Of a stretch of 64,000 bases of DNA, positions 1-12,093 are shown in pieces. The DNA is from Aporrectodea caliginosa (taxonomy: Eukaryota > Annelida > Clitellata > Crassiclitellata > Lumbricidae), in assembly GCA_020284085.1 (NCBI GenBank), contig JACEVL010000991.1, forward strand, positions 1 to 64,000, in the 5' to 3' direction. Each line of letters begins with the position of its first letter. Within the stretch, counting starts at the first letter, position 1. The translations under genes were made by a program, and so were the position numbers. The notes under the pieces are model-generated. The model had not been told where the DNA came from and made no database searches. It saw only the letters and a program-made list of their open reading frames with translations.

Positions 1-2
1 TT

Positions 3-1046
3 GAGACCCGGTTGACGTCTGGATTCTCTAGCGCAGGTGAAGGAGAAGTAGTGGCAACACAGTTGTGCAATGCAGTCAAGAAAAAGGCTATCCAAGCAGG
101 TTACGATGAAAAGGTTCAGTTCATTAAAGATATGTCGTGGACCACGAACAGTGAAAAGGTGAGATTATGCTACTTTGAGGAACTGGCTGAAGAGGTTCAA
201 GTAGGAAAAAAGAAAAGAGCTTTGCGCCACTTCCAAAATCCAAAGGCTGAAATTCAGAATTGGTACAAACTACGAATTGACTCTTGTGATGCAAATGATA
301 GAGTTATGAACATTTACGACTATACTCTGAAAACGGAATTAAATCGTTTGGTACAGAAAATTTCAAACTCCACTACAGAAGCCGAAATCAGAAAAATTGT
401 TGAAGAACACATTAATGCCGGCGATGATCAGTACTATAGCAAACTTGATCCAAAAGATTATGATTTTGATTCATTCAAAGAGAGTATAGAATGCAAATTA
501 AAGTCTAATTGCGAAATAGATGATAGAGAAAATATTGTGTTTCCATTAGCTTCTGACGACTCGGAGATGATAGGCAGATTGGGATGCACTGAGCATTGCT
601 ACTGGTGTGGAGCTTTATGCTGGGGATCTCGTGATCATCAGTTGGAGAAAGATAAGTGCCCCGAAATGGAAAAACATCACTCATGTCATCAGCCATCGGG
701 ACTCAAAGGTATAAAACACAGAAGCACAGGGAAGCTGCTTAGTACAGCATGTCACAACATGACTGATGACTGGCGTGTTTGGTTTGGAGAATATTACGAC
801 GGCGAAGGCATGCTTTGGTCAGAGGCTAAACAAAACCATTTTAAAGACTGGAAATTTGACGCACATTGCATAACAAAATTTGACGAATTGATGCGATGGT
901 TTTTTCAAGAACTACATCAAGATATAGCTAGGAGTAGGCCTAGGCAGCAGGTGTTTCCAGCTGACGAGAAAGATCTCGAAGAAAATAAATGCAAGAATTT
1001 GAAACTTTCTGACATCCTGAACGTTGTGCGAAATAAAATTTATTAA
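3..1046 (+). CDS. VLIG/URGCP-like large GTPase, C-terminal part (copy A, cut by window edge)
   Basis: An open frame enters from the left edge and ends at TAA 1044-1046 (about 347 residues). It is collinear with the last part of the GTPase at 17417-22135: both share SGFSSAGEGEV near the start and a Cys/His-rich segment (CTEHCYWCGALCWG ... CHQPSGLKGI) that resembles the C-terminal Cys/His region of VLIG (very large interferon-inducible GTPase) proteins. The GTP-binding domain itself lies outside the window. Unlike copy B, this copy has no frameshift in the shared part, so it shows the expected reading frame (KLDPKDYDFDSF where copy B shifts). VLIG proteins are cytosolic, large dynamin-like GTPases linked to interferon and immune responses in vertebrates; the role here is unknown. 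Being the end of one large exon agrees with the single-giant-exon layout of this family. Confidence 0.8.
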   Translation, partial: ETRLTSGFSSAGEGEVVATQLCNAVKKKAIQAGYDEKVQFIKDMSWTTNSEKVRLCYFEELAEEVQVGKKKRALRHFQNPKAEIQNWYKLRIDSCDANDRVMNIYDYTLKTELNRLVQKISNSTTEAEIRKIVEEHINAGDDQYYSKLDPKDYDFDSFKESIECKLKSNCEIDDRENIVFPLASDDSEMIGRLGCTEHCYWCGALCWGSRDHQLEKDKCPEMEKHHSCHQPSGLKGIKHRSTGKLLSTACHNMTDDWRVWFGEYYDGEGMLWSEAKQNHFKDWKFDAHCITKFDELMRWFFQELHQDIARSRPRQQVFPADEKDLEENKCKNLKLSDILNVVRNKIY

Positions 1047-2540
1047 CGTTTACAGTATCGAGAAGACATCTTTAGTAGTCTTTGTGATTGAAAATCTATT
1101 GACTGCAATAGAATTTAATTGTCCGCATATGAAGTAGGCCCTACATCAATGCCTAGCCAGCCTTTGGTAAGCTTAACTATTTGTGATCAACCTGCTACAT
1201 TTAATAGTCAAAAATTACCTTTTCGTGTTTATCTATCTGTATGCCTTGTGTCCTCTAAGCTGCGCTCCTGTGCGTCCATTCATAATTTTTTTATGTAAAT
1301 GTCCACAAATAATTTTATGCCCAGAGTATACATTTATTGAAGCAGCACTTAACGTCCTGATAAAGCGCTACAAGATAAATTTGTGCCTAACTTACTTACT
1401 TACTTATTAACTTACCGTTTGTAATATCCTAACATTTGTTCACGACTAGTTTCGGTTCAGGATTAATTTGGAATATAAATTTAACCGCATAATTTCAAAA
1501 ATAATATTTTATTATAAATCATGCAAAGAGAAAAGATTTTGGTTGGGACAACCTACTTAGACTGGCCAATACCGCTAATCCGCATACTTTACACAACCTG
1601 CACGTTTATGATGTTGCCTATAATTAACTACCACAATAATTGTGGTAGTGACATCCTGACAATTATTGTCGAGCCTGGTTATCGCCCGCACTTTTTTGCG
1701 CAAAAGCCGAACAATTTGGGTTACGAAAAACAGTGAATGAAGATAAGGCGGCGTCGAAGGGCACCGCCATTGTAAGCCGAGGCTATGAAAGTGTAGTCGC
1801 TAAGACATTGATTATGAGTGAAAATTGTTTATAGCTACAGAACAATTATATATTTTGCTACTGTTTAGGAATTTAATCATGCTTAGATACTGTATGGTTG
1901 TTTGTTTTACATGACATTAAATACGGTACGTTGGCATCAGCGCGACCACTTTCCGTTTCAGAAATCCCAAAGCTCATGCCAGAGAAATACAAAAATCTTG
2001 GGAAAAATCTCAAGGAATGGTCGCAATGGTTGGCATAACGATAAATAAGTGAAGTCAGTCTGCAAGACAAGTTCGATCTGAAAACATTTTCTCGTAGCTT
2101 GTTATGTATTTCTAGAATGCTGCACATTACAAATGAATTTTACTTAGACGTATAAATTATGAGCAGAAAAGTAGGCTACTTACATTGATTAGAATAATCT
2201 AATAGAATGACGCTGTAGTAAAAACGTATATTTCACGCTTAAAATGCACATTATGACGCCACTGCTGAATAAGAGATTGCTTTCCACCGATATGGCTCAT
2301 AGCAATGATTTCCTAGATGGATTCTGCATTATTACACACAATAATATTATATCTTAATACAATTTTAAACTTCTCTCTGTATTCCAGTGCTTTGTTTAAT
2401 GGTTTATTATTTACGCATGTATTATACATAGACTTATGTAGACTCTTAGCTAAGACTTTTGAAAGTGATTTTAGCCTACATGTTGATCATCGGCTTAGTG
2501 AATAAAATGATGAGCTAATTGTTTTCTTTGACCTAATTTG
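1047..2540. repeat. 3' flank of copy A, duplicated at 22136-24060
   Basis: AT-rich non-coding sequence after the stop codon. Stretches recur in order downstream of copy B, e.g. TCTATTGACTGCAA, ATAAATTTAAC, the run around TTTTGCTACTGTTTA and AATGATGAGCTAATT near the end. The GTPase gene was therefore duplicated with at least 1.5 kb of its 3' flank. No gene is seen here; the short open frames have no recognisable content. Confidence 0.75.
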
Positions 2541-4440
2541 TAAATTTTTTGGCACGTTGATGACATTCCTTTACTATTAAACTAAATCTTCCGCAGGATT
2601 TTATTAAAATAGATCCGCTGTCAATACACTTAGCCTATTATTCTATTTTGCACAAGTAGGCTTATTTCACGTCAATTGAAAGCTGGCTTGCTCAAATCTA
2701 TTATCACGTATTTACTGTCTTCTTTTTTTCTTTATTTCTCCTCCGTCAGGCCAAGGCCAACGATGAGTCCTCAACCTGTCGTCTCCAGAGTTCTCTATCC
2801 TTGATTTTCTCCTTTGCTTCTTCAATGTTCTATTTTGGTACGTAATCATGTTGAGGTTTCTTGGTCTCTTTACCAGACGGTGACCAATCCTCTTCTGGCA
2901 GGGTAAGGAAGCCGGTGGGTCACTTTTATATGACCTCTTGCGCCCTCAGGTGTCCTTCCAGCACCTGCCTCCTGCGTTGGCCAGCTATTTTCGGGGTATT
3001 TACTGTATTGATCTTTAATTCCTATCATAACCCATCAAATCACCCGCCTTCCATGCATTCCCATCTCTCTGGTCAGTCTTTGGCAACGGGACATGGAGCT
3101 TCACCTAGAACCTCTGGTCTCTGGACAACCTCTCTGAGTCGACGCAACACTCGTGAATAAGTTGGTGTCCAGAGCTTTGTTGCAGAGTAACGCTTAAGAA
3201 ATTTAGAAGCTACAATTACGATTCAATAAGTAAGTAAATATGTATATTCTATAATATAACCAGCTGCCAAACAGCACTCTGATGAACAAGCATCACCAAC
3301 ATAAATTCACATAAACATCAAAATCTGTTTATGACCAGTGAGACTATGAGACAAACTAATTAGTATGCGAGCAACATTCTGACTATAAATGTTTCCCTCA
3401 TTTGGTTTTCAGCTTTTGGCAGCACCAGGTCAGGCGTCTAGGGCGTAGGCTGTAAGCAGTTGGTTTCCCTGGGGGAGCAGCTCGTAGAGGACATCCTGGT
3501 GTTCGAAGAACCGCCCAAAACAGGCGGGTATCGGCAAGACGGCATTGTTGTTCTGTCTTTGGGCTATCACCAGGGAGATACCGCTGACCGATTAGCCTTG
3601 AGAGAACCTTCAGCACAGAAACCAGATCTCTACATCCTAGACCTATTCTTGAAAGTTGCGTGATATACATGTAAACATCTAAACTTCACATTCTCACCTC
3701 ATCTCACATAGCCTATTCACCTTCATCTCATTTCACGTCAACTTACCTGACTTCACCTCAACACACCTAGCCTCATCTTACCTTCGGTAAATACAATCTG
3801 CACAGGCCTGCATAAAATATCTTTCTCACAGCGGTGGATATACGGTTTTTCAGAGAAACAATCATCATGTTTAGCATAGGCCTATGCCCATACAGTCTGA
3901 AATAAGCGACTGCAGAAAATAAATAACAGCATTTGACAATTCTTAATAAGACCCAAAGCCAGTACACAATAACAGGACCGAAATCTAAACAGAGTTTGCA
4001 CAATAATCGGCCACAATTAGAATAGTTTATAACGAGTAGCTTAACCACGCCCCAAAACTATAGGCCTATAAGTAAGAAATGATATAATTCTCATTCGCTA
4101 TTTGAAAATTGTGAACACCTAAAAAACATATAGCCTATAGACCTAAATATTAGATCTGTCGAATGTAGACTATTGTTACATTATTTCCAAATGCCAGAGG
4201 ACAGTACTGTAGCGGGTGACTAGAAACTGAATTCAGGAGAGGCAGCTCTGATAGAGCGAGAACATGTGTATGTCTGTCTCTACAACAAAAAGGTTTAAAC
4301 ACTTATGTACGACGTTTGTACGTGGTACCTGATCTATCTAGCACATTTAGAACAGGTGAAATATTTCGTCGGTGTGCCACGATAGAGTCTTTTCAAACCC
4401 ACTGGCGGGTAAAGAAAGAAGGAAGTGGAGAAAGTAACCT
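2541..4440. other. Non-coding stretch, probably old transposon debris
   Basis: No gene is recognisable. The part at about 2730-3170 read on the minus strand has short blocks of hydrophilic, RT-tail-like sequence broken by stops, and may be the end of a decayed retroelement; I cannot assign it. The rest, including the less AT-rich piece at 3400-3660, shows nothing I can name. Confidence 0.35.
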
Positions 4441-4473
4441 CTGTCGGATCTATATCGGAACAACCGGACAAGA

Positions 4474-5650
4474 CCCGGGTACCACTGGCGGCCGTTGCGC
4501 CATTAAGCAAGGGAACAAGACCCGGTTACCACTGGCGGCCGTTGCGCCATTAAGCAAGGGAACAAGACCCGGTTACCACTGGCGGCCGTTGCGCCATTAA
4601 AGAACAAGACCCGGGTACCACTGGCGGCCGTTGCGCCATTAAGCAAGGGAACAAGACCCGGTTACCACCCGGAACAAGACCCGGGTACCACTGGCGGCCG
4701 TTGCGCCATTAAGCAAGGGAACAAGACCCGGTTACCACTGGTGGCCGTTGCGCCATTAAGCAAGGGAACAAGACCCGGTTACCACTGGCGGCCGTTGCGC
4801 CATTAAGCAAGAGAACAAGACCCGGGTACCACTGGCGGCCGTTGCGCCATTAAGCAAGGGAACAAGACCCGGTTACCACTGGTGGCCGTTGCGCCATTAA
4901 GCAAGGGAACAAGACCCGGTTACCACTGGCGGCCGTTGCGCCATTAAGCAAGAGAACAAGACCCGGGTACCACTGGCGGCCGTTGCGCCGTTGCGCCATT
5001 AAGCAAGGGAACAAGACCCGCCGGTTACCATTAAGCAAGGGAACAAGACCCGGTTACCACTGGCGGCCGTTGCGCCATTAAGCAAGGGAACAAGACCCGG
5101 TTACCACTGGCGGCCGTTGCGCCATTAAGCAAGAGAACAAGACCCGGTTACCACTGGCGGCCGTTGCGCCATTAAGCAAGGGAACAAGACCCGGTTACCA
5201 CTGGCGGCCGTTGCGCCATTAAGCAAGAGAACAAGACCCGGTTACCACTGGTGGCCGTTGCGCCATTAAGCAAGGGAACAAGACCCGGTTACCACTGGCG
5301 GCCGTTGCGCCATTAAGCAGGGAACAAGACCCGGTTACCACTGGTGGCCATTGCGCCATTAAGCAAGGGAACAAGACCCGGTTACCACTGGCGGCCCTTG
5401 GGCCATTAAGTAAGGGAACATGACTCGGTTACTTCTGGCGGCCCTTGCGCCATTAAGCAAGGGAAAGACCCGGTTACCACTGGCGGTTCTTGCGCCATTA
5501 AGCAAGGGAACAAGACCCGGTTACCACTGGCGGCTCTTGGGCCATTAAGTAAGGGAACATGACTCGGTTACTTCTGGCGGCCCTTGCGCCATTAAGCAAG
5601 GGAAAGGACCCGGTTACCACTGGTGGCCCTTGCGCTCTTAAGCAAGGCAA
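4474..5650. repeat. 47-bp GC-rich tandem minisatellite
   Basis: About 25 head-to-tail copies of a 47-bp unit whose landmarks are CCATTAAGCAAGGGAACAAG, ACCCGGTTACCACTGG and CGGCCGTTGCG. The period is fixed by successive CATTAAG starts at 4501 and 4548. Variants include a GGGTACC (KpnI) form and TGGTGGCC. A few units are truncated (4600, 4660, 4990, 5030), and units after 5390 diverge, with a higher-order repeat of a GGGCCATTAAGTAAGGG form (5400, 5540). The array is much more GC-rich than its flanks. Open frames across it on both strands are by-products of a unit that happens to lack stops. Confidence 0.97.
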
Positions 5651-5774
5651 CAGAAGAAAACAAAGAAGAAGACAAAGGAGAAGAGCAGAAGATCATCAAT
5701 AAGAACTCTTTATTGTAAATCAAACACAGAACAATCGCAATGCAAAATGCTGCAAACATTGACTCTAATATAAA

Positions 5775-5949
<175 letters not shown>

Positions 5950-6223
5950 TTAGTCATATTTAGCATACATTTACTAAAATGACATAGGCAAACACTGTTA
6001 GCTCAGTCGAAAACGACCATTTATGTATCCTGTATAAGTATAAGTATATAATATAATTATGAACCTTGTGATGACGCCAATCATCGTCGATATGACGGCG
6101 TCGTTAAATAAACGATATAAAGTATGCAAGTTGTGACATTGTCTAAAAGTTAACCGATTCGCAGACTTGCGTAATGTGCGTCGTCTTCGATGCAATTAAG
6201 ACAGTTTCATAAATAGGAACTAA

Positions 6224-6626
6224 TGTAGCTCGCGCTTGATATCGGTCGTTTCGTATCTACAGGCACACCAGCAAAGCCATTGAAGCCATTTGAGGTAACG
6301 AGCCAACTTCCATGGTTCTGGTCTTCTGTGTGCTCTTGTAATTTCACGCAAATTAAACAAGGCCTTAAAGTTAGTCCATTCGCATAATTAGTTGCGTGAA
6401 TTTCTTGATGCGATGGAAGTGTAGAAAAAGAGGAAGACAAATATCAGCAATCACAAACGACAGCTTACTGATAAGGGACTAAGGTGCTAATTAGGTGACT
6501 TGGTAGCTCGCGCTTGATATCGGCCGTTTCGTATCTATGGGTACTACATTGGGTAGCCCACACCAGCAAAGCTATTGAAGTCATTTGAGACAACGAGCCA
6601 ACTTCCAGGGCTCTTGTGTTCTGGAA
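6224..6626. repeat. Pair of ~110-bp direct repeats
   Basis: The block starting TAGCTCGCGCTTGATATCGG at 6227 and ending near CGAGCCAACTTCC at 6310 recurs at 6506-6610 with a ~20-bp extra piece. The two copies are about 280 bp apart. No coding potential is recognised; it may be a short local duplication or part of a dispersed repeat. Confidence 0.7.
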
Positions 6627-6758
6627 GCAATGCCAGTTTTCAGACTGGGGAGGGAAACACCGTTTGCAAGTCGAATGTAAAGGCATGATAATATTCTTTG
6701 TCTTTTCCATCTTCCTGAAGTGCTTTTGTATCACATGCAGTCAGCTTTTCTCAAGTAC

Positions 6759-9245
6759 AATTCATTCATTCATATCGAACATTTGTATAGCGCCCCTTCA
6801 CAGTGTTGTTCAGTAATTGAAATACACGTAATTGAATTACGTAATTGAATTACAATCTATGTAATTGTAATTGTAATTGAATTACATTTTAGATCAAGTA
6901 ATTGTATTTCAATTACAATATTGCATGTAATTTGTAATTGAATGAAGTGTCAGTTACAAATTACTTTCATAAAGTCAGCAAAGATGCCAGCTTGCCGGAT
7001 TGACCTGGGCCACCCGTTTAATTGAATAAACTGCTTTACATTATGTTTCCGTGGAAACATAATTGTCAACATTATTCTATACTTACACCTCTCTTACAAG
7101 TAAGAGCACACTTTGATAGACCCCAAGGGCAAGGGCAAGGGCTGACCATCATTATCAGACTATCCATGCAGTCATGCACTCATTCTTAGCTAGTTAACTG
7201 CGGCTGCCTACAGAAAACAGAGCTTCTATCTTCAGTTCCGGTTGAGCGTCTCTTCAGCACTGCTGGACGAATTGACTCACTCACCCAGGCGCAATCAACT
7301 AAGTTCTCTAACAGGCTATCATTTTGAAAACTTCTACTCCTAAAAATCAAATAAACTCTAACTTGTTTTAATAGATGATAATTGTTAATCGTATTTTGGA
7401 TACCTGACAAACTTATAATACAAATGAACGTATACATTTATAACAATTTACAGGCCATTGGCCCATTGGATATTTTAGTTTCAACGTAGAGTAGAGGTAA
7501 TTTAAGAAATTATCGAAATTTTTAAAAAATCATTTGCCAATTTGAAAGGAATAATTGAAAAGTAACTGGTAATTGAATTACAATCAAACTGTAATTGTAA
7601 TTCAATTACTTTCACAATCGAGTAATTGTAATTCAATTACATTTACAAGCATGTAATTGCAATTATAATTGAATTACATTTGCAATGTAATTGATACAAC
7701 ACTGCCCCCTTCAAAGAAACTACTCAGAGGCGCTCCCGACTTTACAGCACGGCCAAAAAGAACAGTTTTAAGGTGAGAAAAGAACGTGGGAGAGAAGGTC
7801 CTAGGAACAAGGCGAAGCTCCAGAGGGAGGCCATTCCAGGTCGAGGTCCCCCCACCGAGAAAGCGCGATTCTGCATGGTGGAGGTTCGAGCAAAAGGGAC
7901 AAGTAGGAGTCCCTGTTCAGATGAGCGGAGGGATCGAGACTCGAGAGCCCCTAGCACTAAGGACAGGGCAGCAGAGCTCACGAAGATAGGCAGGAGCGAA
8001 ACCTAGTAAGCAGCGCCAGACTAGGGCAGCTGTTCTGTACGCAATCCGATGCTCAGAGGGGAGCCAGTGGAGAACGTCGAGCATGTATCCAGATATATGG
8101 CCATATTTTGGTATGCGGCCAATAAGGCGGGCAGCAGAACGCAAGATCCGATCCAGGCACCCCAGTCGAACAGCCGGGAGGCCAGCATAAAGTGAACAAC
8201 AGTACTCAAGTCTGGTTGTGACAAAGGCATGGACAAGAGTGGAAGCAGCAGAAGCAGTGAGTGAGCGGGCGACAGTGCGAAGCTGACGCAATTGGTAGAA
8301 GCAGTCACGGCTAAGCAGGTTGATACGGGGAGCAAATGAGAGCTCTGGGTACAATGTGACGCCCAGGTCACACACAACAGAGGAGAAGGTGAAAAGGGGA
8401 AAGGCTGCAGTGATGGCGACCATGTCTAGTCTAGCCAGTTGCTGGCGGGTGCCCAGCCAGATGAACTGGGTTTTAGCAGAGTTTAGCCGCAGCCGGTTCG
8501 ACGACATCCAGGTCTCAAGGGCTCCAATGATCGAGCTCATAGCCCGAGTGGTCGCGATAGCGTCAGAGACAGAGCAATGCAAGTAGGCCTGGACATCGTC
8601 TGCATATAGCTGGGCCAAAGCAGAATAGGAGGCGAGCAGTGAGGCAAGGTCAGAAGTGTATATAAGGTAGAGGATAGGTCCCAAGACGGAGCCCTGAGGT
8701 AGCCCATAAGGGGCGGGGACCCATGGGGACCTAGTTGACCCATGGACCACACATAGGGAGCGCTCCCCAAGGAAGGACTCCAACCAGCAAAGGAAGGCAC
8801 CAGACAGACCAAAAGATATTTGTAAACGATCAAAAAGTATCTCATGGTCCACAGTGTCGAATGCCGCGCTAACGTCAAAAAGCGCCAGTAAAGTGAGTTG
8901 CGATCTGTCAATAGCTCCGTAGATGTCTGAGAGGAGGCGGAGCAGCAGGGTCTCGGTAGAATGACCTTTACGAAACCCAGACTGGATAGTAGGCACCAGG
9001 TTGTTGGTCTCGAGATATGACGTTAGCTGGCAGGCGACGATCTTTTCGATGATCTTGGAGATGAAAGAGACGTTGGCGATCGGTCGGAAGTTGTTAGGAT
9101 CTGTTTTGTCAAGCCCCTCACGTTTGAGGATAGAGACCAGGAGTGATCTTTCTAGTCGACGGCAGGTCCCCTTCCAAGATGGATCGGTTGCAGAGCGTGG
9201 TGAGAAGAGGTAGCAGTATGTCCACAAACTCCTTGATGCTCTGCA
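6759..9245 (-). mobile_element. CR1/L2-like LINE, 5'-truncated, interrupted by a hAT element
   Basis: Minus-strand non-LTR retrotransposon. The long open part (9227 down to about 7917) encodes a reverse transcriptase with an FRPI block, SGFRKGHSTET, FDVSAAFDTVDH, the GLPQGSVLGP block, the catalytic YADD motif and the downstream AARLIGRIPK / LHWLP thumb-like region. A frameshift near 7920-7980 moves the C-terminal end (NRAFSVGGPRPG) into another frame. The 3' end carries the conserved GGAGCGCCTCTGAGTAG and CGCTATA motifs and a (TGAA)n tail at 6759-6772. The endonuclease domain and 5' end are missing, so the copy is 5'-truncated and cannot move on its own. The 3' end is split by the element at 6801-7705. 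Confidence 0.92.
6801..7705. mobile_element. Nonautonomous hAT element with transposase relic
   Basis: Ends are CAGTGTTGTT (left) and ACAACACTG (right), inverted repeats with the CAG-type terminus of hAT elements. The host LINE sequence CCCCTTCA is repeated on both sides (6793-6800 and 7706-7713), the 8-bp target-site duplication expected for hAT; one extra C lies next to the right copy. Subterminal regions consist of reiterated GTAATTGAATTAC-like palindromic motifs. Inside, plus-strand 7232-7327 reads SVPVERLFSTAGRI, a clear match to the hAT C-terminal dimerisation motif, so this is a deletion derivative of an autonomous element. Confidence 0.9.
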
Positions 9246-10240
9246 ATTACAGCATTCTTACTTCTGCAGAATCAGTTTATGCCGAAAGCAGACAAAGTTT
9301 CTATTTTCCCACGGTCAGTGAAAGGATAGGTTAAAATTAACAAATCTCGCAGGCACTCTTCTGATACGCCGTTTCTCTCCATATTGCCAATTATTAGCAA
9401 ACTGACAGCGACATTGTTACCAAAAATTGCGAAGCTTTGAGAATATGAGAGCGCACACAAAATTAATTTTCCAGCAAGCGCTAAACCAATGAAAACCATG
9501 GGACTGAAACCGTGCAAAACTTCACTGGAAGAGTGGCTCAAGTGGGAATGGTCCACAGTGCAATGGCATAGTGAGTGTCACTGAGTGAACAGATTTATTC
9601 GCAAAAGGGAAACAAGCTGACTTGAACCACTTTTGCACAAACTTACAGTCAAAACAGCAAACATTAAGAATGACTTAAACAAGCATGATTAACTAATAAA
9701 ATTTGGTATGCACGGCTTGTTGTCAGTTCTATAATCAATACGTCAAAAATTCTAAGTCCTGATAGAGCCGCTAAGCAGTTGAAATGAATTCATTATCTGA
9801 AAGAGCGCATTCACTTTAGTGGAAAAGTGGTTCAAGATGAACATTTTAAAATATGGACTTTTGGGCTAGAGGCCTGGCTCACTTAAAGTCATTTCCTTTA
9901 AGCTAAATATTTCTGGCTTTGGATTTTGATTGAAGCATATATTTATATATTATACGCATTTTAAACAATAATACCTTATACCCGTGCGTGTTTATCTCCC
10001 GGGGATGATTTTACACGATGGGAGATAGAAATGGTTTATCCCCCGGTTACTCTATACCGGTATATTCCATCCGGGAAGATAAATTCATTCATCCCCCGGA
10101 GGCGTATTTGTAGATCCAACAGTGCCACGGGTCCAATGCTTTGAGAAGCCAGTAGAAACACGAGTTATAAATAGCGTGACCTAGTTTCTGGCTTCCGTCG
10201 TCACCGGTAACAAAATGGCTACCGAGGGCGCTCCTTTCAA
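9246..10240. other. Intergenic stretch, no gene seen
   Basis: AT-rich sequence. 9985-10100 contains several CCCGG/CCCCCGG blocks around ATCTCCCGGGG and ATCCCCCGGAGG, resembling the terminal sequences of the element at 30100-31165. No coding region is recognised. Confidence 0.4.
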
Positions 10241-10663
10241 ATGGCTGCATGGCTGCCAGAAGGTTTTCGTACTTGCGTCGTTGAGTACAACGCAAACGAC
10301 GATGGCGGTTTCCAAGCGACAGTGCGAACGAACGCGGCAACGAAAGAGGATATGACGCAGTGGCTGTGCGATTTCGAACTCCGTACGAAGACTAAGTGGC
10401 TGGTGCGATCAACCTTCCCTAATCTACAGCGACTGTCTTACCGCATCGTCTACGTCTTCCAACACAGTTCGTTCAACAAAAGCGACACAAAACGAGCTTC
10501 AAAGAACTGCAGTTGTTCGGCAAAGCTCACTCAGAAGGTGAACCTAGTCACGAAGCGGACGAGGCAGGGTGGTCCACATGTCAAGGTACATGTAGGTCTA
10601 CACAAGTTTCGGTTCTGTAATCTGGTTAGATGGAGACATGGACCATTAGATAAACTGGTTTAA
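10241..10663 (+). CDS. Orphan exon, possible FAR1/MULE-type transposase N-terminus
   Basis: 140-codon open frame starting MAAWLPEGF. The run WLVRSTFPNLQRLSYRIVYV, followed by KNCSCSAKLTQKV and the basic KRTR, looks like the N-terminal zinc-binding (FAR1/FLYWCH-like) region of MULE-derived transposase genes, in which a CxCxAKL segment precedes the catalytic exon. No catalytic exon or SWIM finger is found downstream in this window. A coding exon might end before the stop, near 10570, where the sequence becomes less protein-like. It could be a relic of a transposon or a fragment of a domesticated gene. The assignment rests on motif resemblance from memory only. Confidence 0.35.
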   Translation: MAAWLPEGFRTCVVEYNANDDGGFQATVRTNAATKEDMTQWLCDFELRTKTKWLVRSTFPNLQRLSYRIVYVFQHSSFNKSDTKRASKNCSCSAKLTQKVNLVTKRTRQGGPHVKVHVGLHKFRFCNLVRWRHGPLDKLV

Positions 10664-11584
10664 TTTCTAATACCAGGCTAACAGTAATTGTATATGAAAC
10701 AGAAAGCAGAGAATGGTCAATCAGAGTTGCCCTGTTAGACTTCTGTGGTCATTTTTGGGGACTTGTCGTGATTAATTAAAATGCATATTATTATATTCAA
10801 TTTGGGCATGTGTATGCACATTAATAGGACATTGTCACTAATCCATTATCTTTGTGTCTAATCCATTATCTTTGATTACATTTTGCGAATTGTTGCGGTA
10901 TATCGGAAAAGTTGAGCCCCCGATTCTATAAACTTGCCAGATTATCCTTAAGAACTACAGTTCTCAACTCACTTCAAAATTTGTGCCTATTAATATTGGT
11001 TATGACTTATGAGATGTGAATTCAAATTGTGTTCTTAATGAGATTTCTGCCTATCAGGAATGAGTATGGGATGTGAAGCCAATGCGCCATATCCTCTTCT
11101 TGTTCTAGTGATGTAGCTTTTCTGAAAAAATATTTTGCGGAAAATTTTCCGGAAATTTTCGGAAATTATTCACAAATTTTCCAGAAATTTTTCGCAGAAC
11201 CGGAAAAATACATTTAACTCATAATGTCAGATTTTCAGTATTAGACAACACTAGAAAATTTCATTTTTTTAAAGTTCCTTTTATTTACAGTATTTCTGTC
11301 AATGTGGGCAACATTCACCTTAAAAAATTAAAATAAAAAAATTTAAATAAACATTAAAAACTGTTCAATAGCAGTTCAGGCTACAGTAGCCTAGTTTGAT
11401 ATGTTGTTAGTGTTATAAACTATCAGTAGCCTATATACTGTCTGGCAATTTGACATTTTGTCAGCTGCTCAGCGATTAGTCAGCTTTGCCCTTAGTCCAT
11501 ACACCGCTCACTGAAGGCAACAGCTCACAGACGAACAAATAAACTAAAATACATTCTTTTGAGAGAAAAATTTCATCATTAGGA
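10664..11584. other. Intergenic stretch, no gene seen
   Basis: AT-rich, no coding signal. 11120-11200 holds a run of related GGAAAATTTTCCGG-like imperfect palindromes that may be one end of a short inverted-repeat element; no matching end was found. Confidence 0.3.
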
Positions 11585-11798
11585 TTCATTCATTCATTCA
11601 TTTCAGAGATTTATATAGCGCCCCTTCAAGATTATCTACTCAGAAGCGCTCCCGACTCAACCCCGGCTAAACAGAACAGTCTTCAGGTTAGAGAAGAATG
11701 TGGCCGCAAGGGCTCTATGCATTAGGCGTAGATCCACAGGGAGCTCATTCCAGATTGCAGGGCCAGCAACAGAAAAGGCACGGTTATAGCATGCTTTA
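11585..11798 (-). mobile_element. CR1/L2-like LINE 3' fragment
   Basis: Minus-strand reading gives CYNRAFSVAGPAIWNELP and a short tail ending in a stop, then the GGGAGCGCTTCTGAGTAG motif and a (GAAT)n tail at 11585-11600. Same family as the element at 6759-9245, heavily 5'-truncated. Confidence 0.85.
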
Positions 11799-12093
11799 TC
11801 TTCTTCGGTAAACACCATTTCGTCAGGGTTGTCGTGACGTCATCATTGTTTAGGATGGTCCAGCTTTTTATAAAAAAATATATAGCACTTGGCTAGACCA
11901 TCAAGCATCATTATTCTGAAATTTCACTGAAATTGCTGGTTGTCTACATGAGTTATGTTATATTATGTAGGGACACGGCTTACTATGACTCACCGTGCAA
12001 TGAGCTTTGACTTTTAAAATTCAGTTTGACAAAGTGTTAAGTGATACCAGACGCTTCGCAACACTAATAGTCCTATTAAATTCGCCACTCATA

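Noticed and set aside
4316..5038. Open frames through the 47-bp repeats; also the possibility of a CRISPR array
   Set aside because: Units are contiguous with no unique spacers, the setting is eukaryotic, and the frames exist only because the unit lacks stops.
8320..9334. Plus-strand frames opposite the LINE ORF
   Set aside because: Shadows of the minus-strand reverse transcriptase.
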